From CAZJZH01 sp964550465 (lineage in GTDB: Bacteria; Patescibacteriota; Patescibacteriia; JACRDY01): a stretch of DNA of 31,079 nt. Location: positions 1 to 31,079 of the forward strand of contig CAZJZH010000004.1 of assembly GCA_964550465.1 (NCBI GenBank). Direction: 5' to 3'. Within the stretch, counting starts at the first letter, position 1; every line of letters starts with the position of its first letter. Made by a program: the position numbers and the translations under genes. The notes beneath the pieces are model-generated. The model was not told the origin of the DNA and ran no database searches. It saw only the letters and a program-made list of their open reading frames with translations. Shown here piece after piece: positions 8,097 to 13,540 of the stretch.

Positions 8097-8252
8097 ATGA
8101 TTGACAGGCTACTCAAGCACACCTGGTATCGCCTGAATGCAGGCTACCGCCAGTGGCTATACATACATCGCCACACGCTCTCCATCCTAGCCCTGGTGGC
8201 TGCCATAGACATAATCATTGTCTTGGGGGTCATCATTGTCGGCATCGACTAA
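8097..8252 (+). CDS. Small membrane protein (51 aa)
   Basis: Starts at ATG 8097, 5 nt after the SD AGGAGGG. An upstream in-frame ATG at 8016 would overlap the preceding small gene and has no SD, so it was not used. A basic, aromatic, His-containing amphipathic N-terminus (LLKHTWYRLNAGYRQWLYIH) leads to one C-terminal membrane helix (about 29-49). It is the middle gene of the operon. The arrangement resembles a membrane-active peptide or small subunit, but no family is recognised. Confidence 0.6.
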   Translation: MIDRLLKHTWYRLNAGYRQWLYIHRHTLSILALVAAIDIIIVLGVIIVGID

Positions 8253-8268
8253 GCAAGGAGGTACCGTC

Positions 8269-8391
8269 ATGCTCCGTCAACTGCTCCTGACCATTCTGCT
8301 CTGCGCGGTGCTACTGACCTTTCTAGGCCTGACAGCGCCACTGGTTGCCCTGGCGCTCAGCAGCATCCTACTACGCTCGCTGCTACCGTAA
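8269..8391 (+). CDS. Small, very hydrophobic membrane protein (40 aa)
   Basis: Starts at ATG 8269, 6 nt after the strong SD AAGGAGGT. Almost the whole protein is Leu/Ala-rich (LLLTILLCAVLLTFLGL, then LVALALSSILLRSLLP), enough for one or two short membrane helices. It is last of three small membrane genes and followed by a strong terminator. The composition is like toxin or phage-type membrane peptides, but nothing proves such a role. Confidence 0.55.
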   Translation: MLRQLLLTILLCAVLLTFLGLTAPLVALALSSILLRSLLP

Positions 8392-8398
8392 ACACATT

Positions 8399-8430
8399 AC
8401 CCACCTACCGGTTCGCCGGGGGTGGGTTTT
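8399..8430 (+). terminator. Rho-independent terminator of the small membrane protein operon
   Basis: Stem of 12 pairs (ACCCACCT with GGGTGGGT, one bulged A, CCGG with CCGG) closed by a TTCG tetraloop and followed by TTTT. It starts 8 nt after the last stop codon. Confidence 0.9.
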
Positions 8431-8467
8431 AAATAGTAGCAACGAGTAATCGGGTAATGGGCAATTA

Positions 8468-8577
8468 AGAAAGAAAGGAGAAACGGGAAAGGAGAAAGGA
8501 GTAGATGCATTCGCCATGCAAATTACAGTCACCCCTTTCCCCTTTCTACCTTTCTCTTTACCCTGTTCCCCTTTTTC
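8468..8577. repeat. Imperfect inverted repeat of purine-rich and pyrimidine-rich degenerate words
   Basis: Left arm 8468-8504 is built from GGAGAAA/GGGAAA words. Right arm 8532-8577 is its imperfect complement (CCCCTTTCCCCTTTCTACC and onward). A small TGCAT/ATGCA hairpin (8506-8520) lies between. The right arm reaches the promoter of the HTH gene. No gene is supported in 8431-8621. Confidence 0.65.
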
Positions 8578-8578
8578 A

Positions 8579-8608
8579 TGCTATACTTGTCCACGGTATT
8601 GTAGACAA
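8579..8608 (+). promoter_or_regulatory. Promoter and dyad operator of the HTH gene
   Basis: Extended -10 TGCTATACT (8579-8587), followed by the imperfect dyad TTGTCCAC-ggtatt-GTAGACAA (8587-8608, 7 of 8 pairs) covering the transcription start. The position suits repression, possibly by the encoded HTH protein itself (inference). Confidence 0.5.
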
Positions 8609-8621
8609 ACGTATTAATTAT

Positions 8622-8903
8622 ATGACTATCCCCTTGCGTTTATCCGTTTCTGAAGCTGCCAAGTTCTTTGGTGTAGATGCCAAGACTATTCGTCGTGCCC
8701 TGAAAGATAATAAGCTCAGTTACGTAGTAGTGCGCGGCCGTTACCGTATCACCCTAGACAGCCTGCTCAAGTGGTCGCAGCAACAGGTAACGGTGCGTAA
8801 TAAACGGGACGCTCAAGGTATTGGTCAGTATGTGGATAAGTGGAAGATCAGTCAGCCGCTGTATTCGCCCAATCCGAAGCGGTTGGAGGAGGATGAGGTT
8901 TAA
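8622..8903 (+). CDS. Small helix-turn-helix DNA-binding protein (MerR/excisionase-like)
   Basis: 93 residues from ATG 8622; an in-frame ATG at 8505 lies within the repeat upstream of the promoter and was rejected. Residues 6-50 (LSVSEAAKFFGVDAKTIRRA, then a YVVVRGRYRITLDSLLKW wing) match the winged HTH_17 type found in excisionases and small MerR-like regulators. The C-terminus is basic and probably disordered. It stands alone with its own promoter and dyad. A DNA-binding role is well supported; whether it is a repressor or a recombination directionality factor is open, and no integrase is visible in the window. Confidence 0.8.
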   Translation: MTIPLRLSVSEAAKFFGVDAKTIRRALKDNKLSYVVVRGRYRITLDSLLKWSQQQVTVRNKRDAQGIGQYVDKWKISQPLYSPNPKRLEEDEV

Positions 8904-8950
8904 TTACCTATTTTCTTGACAACCCACCCGCAATCCCCTTAACTACAGGT

Positions 8951-8956
8951 TATACT
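8951..8956 (+). promoter_or_regulatory. -10 box before the paralogous pair
   Basis: TATACT lies 28 nt before the GTG at 8985. A perfect TTGACA at 8916-8921 is 29 bp upstream, too far for a standard -35, so assignment is tentative. Confidence 0.3.
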
Positions 8957-8984
8957 CGTTCTTTATGCACCGGAGGAGGTGGTC

Positions 8985-9290
8985 GTGAAATACCAATACT
9001 TTGAACTGGCTTATCTACGGAAGTTGCTCCAGCATCACCAAGCAGTTGATTATCCGGCTGGATCGGTTGGTCAGCAGCTGGTCGCACAAGCAGTCAAGGT
9101 CCATAAGCCCTTGGAAAAGCTGGACACCCAAACAGCCCGCGATATCCGAGACACGTTTATTCCTGGTCGCTATCAAGCGGCTATGCGTAAGCTGGAAGGC
9201 ATTATCAAGCTGCTGCAGCAACTGGCGGAGGCTGCGCCTGCAGTGCTGCGCTGTCCGTACACACCGATGAAGCAAGGAGAATCGACGTGA
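8985..9290 (+). CDS. Unknown small protein, first of a tandem paralogous pair
   Basis: 101 residues from GTG 8985, placed 5 nt after the SD GGAGGAGG (8972-8979); an in-frame GTG at 8979 overlaps the SD. The protein is soluble and mostly helical. Its N-terminal half carries the pattern YxxFxL...R..L...YPAGSVGQQL..QAV..H.PL...D, also present in the next gene. The C-terminal half has a Leu-rich helix (MRKLEGIIKLLQQLAEAAP). The stop overlaps the next start by 4 nt, so the two are translationally coupled and probably form a complex. I do not recognise the family. Confidence 0.7.
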   Translation: MKYQYFELAYLRKLLQHHQAVDYPAGSVGQQLVAQAVKVHKPLEKLDTQTARDIRDTFIPGRYQAAMRKLEGIIKLLQQLAEAAPAVLRCPYTPMKQGEST

Positions 9291-9589
9291 TCTATCAACA
9301 TTTCGACTTGTTCAATTTCCGGCAACGTCTGGACCAGTATCAACGTGAGTTTAACTGTCCACCAGGATCGATCGGACATATGCTGCTACAAACAGCGGTA
9401 ACAGCACATGAACCACTTGCAGACTGCGACGCAGATGCTGCTGATCAGACCGATATTCCTAGCCAATTACAGCAAGCTATGGATGAACTACACCTAAGAC
9501 TTGGTGTCGTCCACTTAAGCTCGCAACCGGAGATACGGCACATCATGGAGCTACCAGCCAAAAGTGATGGCCCGAATCAAATGGGGTAG
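9287..9589 (+). CDS. Unknown small protein, second of a tandem paralogous pair
   Basis: 100 residues, starting at a GTG that overlaps the previous stop (GTGA). The N-terminal half repeats the neighbour's pattern: YQHFDLFNFRQRL...CPPGSIGHMLLQTAV.AHEPL..CD. The second half is divergent and acidic, with a short helix (LQQAMDELHLRLG). The P-[AP]-G-S-[VI]-G core is the most conserved part. Gene duplication followed by divergence and coupled translation suggests a hetero-oligomer. No enzymatic motif or membrane segment is seen; the function is unknown. Confidence 0.68.
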   Translation: MIYQHFDLFNFRQRLDQYQREFNCPPGSIGHMLLQTAVTAHEPLADCDADAADQTDIPSQLQQAMDELHLRLGVVHLSSQPEIRHIMELPAKSDGPNQMG

Positions 9590-9610
9590 CACATTGCCCA
9601 CAACCACATC

Positions 9611-9637
9611 ACCACTCCTGAACAAGGGGTGGTTTTT
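9611..9637 (+). terminator. Rho-independent terminator of the paralogous pair
   Basis: Stem ACCACTCC/GGGGTGGT (8 pairs with one wobble), 7-nt loop, followed by TTTT. It starts 21 nt after the stop at 9589. Confidence 0.85.
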
Positions 9638-9667
9638 CCGTTCATCGCCGCTTGGCGGCGTGAACGG
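9638..9667. repeat. Second strong hairpin directly after the terminator
   Basis: CCGTTCA-t-CGCCGC / GCGGCG-TGAACGG, 13 pairs with one bulged T and a 3-nt loop, immediately following the T-run. It has no T-tract of its own. Confidence 0.6.
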
Positions 9668-9928
9668 ATCAGGGAATTAGTGGGTGTACAGCTGCCGGCT
9701 GGGGGTCTATACTGATGCTAGTAGCTGGTTGGTATAATCTATCAGTATTAGTCTACATTCTGCATGTAGTGCGTATAATAACGAGTTAGCTGAAATAAAC
9801 TTTTTATCTTTCTAATTCCAAAGTATAATGCAATTAACTACAACGAAAATTTGATTTTAATTATTTAACTAGGGGGTTTATGGTATTTTTCTACTCCTTT
9901 AGTCGTAGAAAAAATCACTTATATAAAT
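9668..9928 (+). promoter_or_regulatory. AT-rich upstream region with several -10 boxes
   Basis: No gene is seen here. It holds three TATAAT boxes: 9732-9737 (extended, TGGTATAAT), 9774-9779 and 9824-9829. A perfect CTACAT-tctgc-ATGTAG dyad (9753-9769) lies between the -35 and -10 positions of the second one. The base composition turns AT-rich here. It probably drives the gene at 9929. Confidence 0.5.
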
Positions 9929-10723
9929 ATGACAGAAAGAAGATTCCTAAAACTAGAAACTCAACACGCTCAAGAACAAGAGGACTCTGTTAATTTTTCA
10001 AAACTGATTCAAGAGTTTCAAAAAAGCATTAGCAAGGAAGAACTTAGAAAACTTGAGCAAGATCATGGATACTGGTTTCTTGAGCCGGATTGGTATGAGT
10101 CAAAGAAGTTTTTAACTCCTGAATTTGTTAAAAAGCTTTCTCAAGAAAAGACTTCTCTTCTTTCGGTTGGTTCTGGACCAGCTTTATTGGAACGATTTCT
10201 TATCTATGCAGGTGTTCCAGAACAACAAATAACTCTTTCGGATATAGATCCAGAGGTTATGCCACCAGACTTTAATCAAATAGTTTTTGATGCAACTGAA
10301 TCTTGGTCGGGCAAAATAGATAAAACCTATAGCTATGTTATTTTTCCAGAAAGCTTCGGTATTATGTTGCCACCACAGGCAGTGGAAAATGAACGTACTG
10401 ATGATTATGAAATAACAGAAGAACTGTCACATATAATTAAAAGTGAAGGAGAAAGTCACGCAATCAAACTCATGGATGATTACCAGCAGGGTGAAAAATG
10501 GCTCTGGTCAGAAAAAACAGGTATTCCAGAACGAGTGCAGACAGCTATTAATATTCTGCAAAGTGCCTTAGATCATTTGTCGCCAGGTGGAGAAATTCGT
10601 GTTTGTTCACCAATCATTAATGATGCAGAGTTGTTATGGATAAAGAAACATATCCCAAACATCCATGAGACAACGTATGGGTTTGATGTGCGTAAACCCG
10701 AAGAATCAGATACTGATAAATAA
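9929..10723 (+). CDS. Methyltransferase-like Rossmann-fold protein
   Basis: 264 residues. A charged helical N-terminus (1-75) precedes SLLSVGSGPALLERF (about 76-90), which looks like motif I of class I SAM-dependent methyltransferases, with the acidic strand end ITLSDIDPE (about 101-109). A YVIFPESFGIM strand (around 136) could be motif IV, and LSPGGEIRVCSP (around 223) the family-typical late strand. Substrate and activity are unknown, and no DPPY/NPPF-type motif argues against a classical DNA adenine methyltransferase. The gene is AT-rich compared with flanking genes and has isolated promoters, consistent with recent acquisition. Confidence 0.6.
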   Translation: MTERRFLKLETQHAQEQEDSVNFSKLIQEFQKSISKEELRKLEQDHGYWFLEPDWYESKKFLTPEFVKKLSQEKTSLLSVGSGPALLERFLIYAGVPEQQITLSDIDPEVMPPDFNQIVFDATESWSGKIDKTYSYVIFPESFGIMLPPQAVENERTDDYEITEELSHIIKSEGESHAIKLMDDYQQGEKWLWSEKTGIPERVQTAINILQSALDHLSPGGEIRVCSPIINDAELLWIKKHIPNIHETTYGFDVRKPEESDTDK

Positions 10724-10853
10724 GGAGTTTTTTTAAAAATGCAATTCACCCCAAACCCCTCTTGTATTTTTTCAAAACAAAATCAAATTTTCTCTCAATA
10801 GAACGAAAGCTCAATTCATTAAAACTAAGATAAAAAAATTTACATCGTACAAC

Positions 10854-10925
10854 ACGGCATATCTGGTTACGGCTTTTATGCAAAAGCCTCCACCCATATT
10901 GCTAACGCAACATCGTATATGCCGT
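10854..10925. repeat. Nested hairpin element in an AT-rich gap
   Basis: The outer arms ACGGCATAT (10854-10862) and ATATGCCGT (10917-10925) are perfect 9-bp complements. Inside lies GGCTTTT-atgc-AAAAGCC (10871-10888). An alternative pairing GTTACGGC (10866-10873) with GCCGTAAC (10921-10928) competes. The words CATCGTA occur near both ends. The rest of 10724-10965 shows no gene. Confidence 0.6.
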
Positions 10926-10943
10926 AACGTTACACACTCAACA

Positions 10944-10949
10944 TATAAT
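10944..10949 (+). promoter_or_regulatory. -10 box of the 174-aa gene
   Basis: Consensus TATAAT 16 nt before the ATG at 10966, with no SD between. The expected leader is under 12 nt. Confidence 0.45.
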
Positions 10950-10965
10950 TTCTAACATTCAAAAT

Positions 10966-11490
10966 ATGATAAAATTTGGGCCACAAATCGAAGATGCTTT
11001 CAAGAACATGGGTGGCGGAATTAAGGAAAGTGCAATAGCAAAAGTCGCTGAATATGACGAAAGATTAAGAGCTGCTCAAGCAGGGCGGCCATTAAGAACA
11101 GGCGATACAGTAGAAAATCTGCTACCGGATTTTAAGCGCATGACAAAACGTGACTGGACGGCAGATTTTGATATGAAACAATATAGAGATGAGCAACTAG
11201 GAGATGTACCGGGAGAACAAACAGGCGTTGTTGAAAAACCAGAGCTAGCCGACGCAGAAAGAGTCAGTGTGTTCATACTAAAATTGGCAGAGGGTCAAGA
11301 TATCAGCGATCAAGAAGCGGTAGAGGCAATCGTGAAGCAAATCAAACTATTAGAGGCGGATCAAAATTTCCCCGAGCTTGTAGCGGCCTTGGATCCTGAA
11401 TCATATCATCCACAAACCAAACAACTTGATGATAAAGCTAAAGAACGACTAGAAGCAGCTCTTAATCAGTACACACACGAAAGAGGTTAG
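10966..11490 (+). CDS. Hypothetical soluble protein (174 aa)
   Basis: No family recognised. The protein is hydrophilic and helical, with no signal peptide or membrane segment. Residues about 44-95 are polar and loop-like (GDTVENLLPDFKRMTKRDW). The rest is helical (AERVSVFILKLAEGQDISDQ, then EAVEAIVKQIKLLEAD). The gene is AT-rich, has a -10 box close to its ATG, and lies between the methyltransferase-like gene and a lipoprotein gene in the accessory stretch. The position beside a folded element suggests mobile origin, but nothing in the protein says so. Confidence 0.6.
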   Translation: MIKFGPQIEDAFKNMGGGIKESAIAKVAEYDERLRAAQAGRPLRTGDTVENLLPDFKRMTKRDWTADFDMKQYRDEQLGDVPGEQTGVVEKPELADAERVSVFILKLAEGQDISDQEAVEAIVKQIKLLEADQNFPELVAALDPESYHPQTKQLDDKAKERLEAALNQYTHERG

Positions 11491-11510
11491 CAATTTCTAG
11501 CTACATCACA

Positions 11511-11516
11511 TACAAT
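11511..11516 (+). promoter_or_regulatory. -10 box of the lipoprotein gene
   Basis: TACAAT ends 4 nt before the ATG at 11521. A TTAGCA-like -35 lies at 11487-11492 with an 18-bp spacer. No SD is present. Confidence 0.4.
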
Positions 11517-11520
11517 ACAT

Positions 11521-12096
11521 ATGAAAAAAATACCTACCCTTATTCTTATTGTTCTCAGTGTCTTCTTGGTGGGCTGCACCACGTCATTATTCACCCAAAA
11601 CCAACTACGATCAGCGAACACATACGTAAACAATGAATACGGGTTTAGCTTCGAATACCCTGATGACTGGGAATACATCGACCAATACGGTATGATTGCC
11701 CGTGGATTTATGAACGAAAATGGTTACCAGGAATACGATCCAAAAGTTTACATTGACATCCTGCAAAACTCAGATAACAATGATTTGACCACTATTTTTA
11801 ATGAGCAATACAGTAGTTGCCTAGAAACCGTAGACCCAGATGATGCATATGGCTGTTTTAACAAAAACGAAATCATGGATACGTCAAATTGGCAGACACT
11901 ACGTATAGACGGAGCAAACGCTTTCCGCTCAGGCGAATTTCGTGTGCCAGAAGGCGCGACAGGAGATAGTCTCTATATAGAACAGGATGGTTATTTTATA
12001 GTACTCAGAGGAAACTATAATACATCTAATGAAGCCTACGATTTCCCATCAATTTTTGCAGAGATAATTGCCAGCTTTAAACTCCCCAATTCCTGA
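11521..12096 (+). CDS. Lipoprotein with PsbP-like fold
   Basis: 191 residues. A lipoprotein signal peptide ends in the lipobox LVGC (C19). The mature part begins with a polar linker, then NEYGFSFEYPDDWEY (about 39-53), the opening typical of PsbP-like and related lipoproteins, and closes with FAEIIASFKLP, also typical of that fold. Such proteins are anchored on the outer face of the membrane; their ligands are mostly unknown. No other gene follows in this direction. The lipoprotein call is secure, the fold call good, the function open. Confidence 0.8.
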   Translation: MKKIPTLILIVLSVFLVGCTTSLFTQNQLRSANTYVNNEYGFSFEYPDDWEYIDQYGMIARGFMNENGYQEYDPKVYIDILQNSDNNDLTTIFNEQYSSCLETVDPDDAYGCFNKNEIMDTSNWQTLRIDGANAFRSGEFRVPEGATGDSLYIEQDGYFIVLRGNYNTSNEAYDFPSIFAEIIASFKLPNS

Positions 12097-12117
12097 TTTC
12101 CCCTTTTTAATCAAACC

Positions 12118-12149
12118 AAAAACTCCGCTCAAGTATGAACGGAGTTTTT
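12118..12149. terminator. Bidirectional terminator between convergent genes
   Basis: A perfect 10-bp stem AAAAACTCCG/CGGAGTTTTT with a 12-nt loop gives a T-run on both strands. It serves the lipoprotein gene (+) and overlaps the stop codon of the GT4 gene (-). Confidence 0.85.
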
Positions 12150-13302
12150 ATTTACCAGTCCCTCGTACTGCTGCTGGCTGACCACTGGGTTGTGGTAACA
12201 GGCTGCGGTAGAGCTGGATGGTGCTGTCAGTAATCTTGTGCCAATCATACTCATGACGGACTCGTAGCTGACCGGCAGCGCCCAGCTGGGCTAGTCGTTC
12301 CGGCTCTGCCAATGCTTGGCGCAGGGCCCGGACCAGGTCGGTGACGCTTTTGTTCTTAAAGGTCAGACCGGCTGAGCCAACTGCTTCCATGCTTTCGGCA
12401 ATATCAGAGACTAATACCGGCGTAGCATGACTCATGGCTTCCAGCACACTGATAGGCAAGCCTTCAGACTCTGACGCCAAGACAAACAGGCTGGCGTTGG
12501 CAAACAGTTCTGCTAAGACAGTACCTGATTGGTAGCCGGTAAAGATGATCCGCTCATCATCAGCCGCCAAGTCATGCAACTGCTGCTGGTAGTCGTCCGT
12601 AAAGGCTGAGCCACCGACGATCACCAGTTTCTTATTGGTATCCAGTTGCTTAAAGGCCTCAATCAAGTAATGAGCACCCTTGTGGCGCACCAATCGAGCC
12701 ACCATCAAGATGTACTCTTTTGGCTCCAGATCAAACTGTTCAGCAATCTGCTGACTACCAATCATCTGCTGCGGCAAACTAACACCATTGGGAATATACT
12801 GACTGTCCGCGTCATAGGCTTCCTGACAGTAGTGCTGCAACGCCTGTGAAACAGTAATGGTCTGGTGAGCAAACTGACAGGCAGTCCATTCACCGAGGCG
12901 GAGCATCAAGCGAGCTAACAGGTTCCACTTCTGGTGCTTACGGTCAATACAGTGGAAGGTGGTCACCACCTTAACCCGACGACTGAGTAGCCGTGGGATA
13001 AAGGACAACAGTGACGGACCGACACCGTGGTAGTGAATAACATCAACACCACTGAGGACAGCGTGGATAGTGCTGAAGAAGGTGTGAGAGATAGCATCGA
13101 AGTGCTTGGTTTTGATGGACGGCACGCTGATCAAACGGACACCACGGTAGTGGGTCAGGTCAGACGGCGTGTACCATGGACGGGTATAGACAAAGTCCTC
13201 CTGGCCACGTTCAGCCAGGCGTACGGTCAGCTCTTCGACGTGTCGTTCGACACCGCCGAATTGCGCTGGAATGCCCTTTTGTCCAATAAATGCAATCTTC
13301 AT
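12148..13302 (-). CDS. GT4-family glycosyltransferase
   Basis: 384 residues with a GT-B fold. The N-terminal domain has the glycine loop KGIPAQFGGVERHVEEL (about 9-25) and DVIHYHGVGPS (around 86). The C-terminal nucleotide-sugar domain has the RLVRHKG motif (near 205) and the catalytic ESEGLPISVLEAM segment (around 277). It retains nucleotide-sugar transfer motifs typical of cytosolic retaining glycosyltransferases building surface glycans. It has its own strong promoter and sits at the downstream end of the glycan locus. The sugar donor cannot be read from sequence. Confidence 0.9.
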   Translation of the reverse strand: MKIAFIGQKGIPAQFGGVERHVEELTVRLAERGQEDFVYTRPWYTPSDLTHYRGVRLISVPSIKTKHFDAISHTFFSTIHAVLSGVDVIHYHGVGPSLLSFIPRLLSRRVKVVTTFHCIDRKHQKWNLLARLMLRLGEWTACQFAHQTITVSQALQHYCQEAYDADSQYIPNGVSLPQQMIGSQQIAEQFDLEPKEYILMVARLVRHKGAHYLIEAFKQLDTNKKLVIVGGSAFTDDYQQQLHDLAADDERIIFTGYQSGTVLAELFANASLFVLASESEGLPISVLEAMSHATPVLVSDIAESMEAVGSAGLTFKNKSVTDLVRALRQALAEPERLAQLGAAGQLRVRHEYDWHKITDSTIQLYRSLLPQPSGQPAAVRGTGK

Positions 13303-13323
13303 ATGCTTTTAGGGTAATAGAGC

Positions 13324-13352
13324 ACTTTAGCATATATGGCAAAATTTGTCAA
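13324..13352 (-). promoter_or_regulatory. Promoter of the GT4 gene
   Basis: Minus strand: consensus TTGACA (13347-13352), 17-bp spacer, TAAAGT (13324-13329) with the extended TGC. It lies 21 nt before the ATG. Confidence 0.75.
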
Positions 13353-13424
13353 CAACTAGCTGGCTGACAGACTACTTTATTGGACAATACTGTGGAAAAG
13401 ACTAATTTTTGTTTAAATTTAAAC

Positions 13425-13447
13425 AAAAAAAGACCCCGTATGGGGCC
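13425..13447 (-). terminator. Rho-independent terminator of the glycan operon
   Basis: Minus strand: GGCCCC-atac-GGGGTC (one wobble) followed by seven T (13425-13431), about 95 bp past the stop at 13541. Confidence 0.75.
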
Positions 13448-13496
13448 TCCATAGCTCATCGGCAGCAACTATTGAGAAGGTTGATTATCACCAATA

Positions 13497-13540
13497 AAAA
13501 ATAATTATTAATTAAGCATTATTAATTAGTAATTATTTTT
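13497..13540. repeat. Long AT-only hairpin of degenerate words
   Basis: Arms of 19 bp (13497-13515 and 13522-13540, one mismatch) made of AATTATT/TTAATTA words around a 6-nt loop. It begins directly at the stop codon of the DUF11-like gene. It is distinct from the GC-rich terminator further downstream. Confidence 0.75.

Noticed and set aside
8505..8621. Earlier start for the HTH protein
   Set aside because: It would place the start inside the word-built repeat and upstream of the -10 box; the HTH domain begins properly from 8622.
8916..8956. TTGACA plus TATACT as a standard promoter for the paralogous pair
   Set aside because: The spacer is 29 bp, far beyond the 16-18 bp needed; only the -10 box was kept at low confidence.
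10854..10928. Integron attC site
   Set aside because: GTTAC/GTAAC words are present, but the core-site arrangement (GTTRRRY and RYYYAAC at the ends) is not matched and no integrase is seen.
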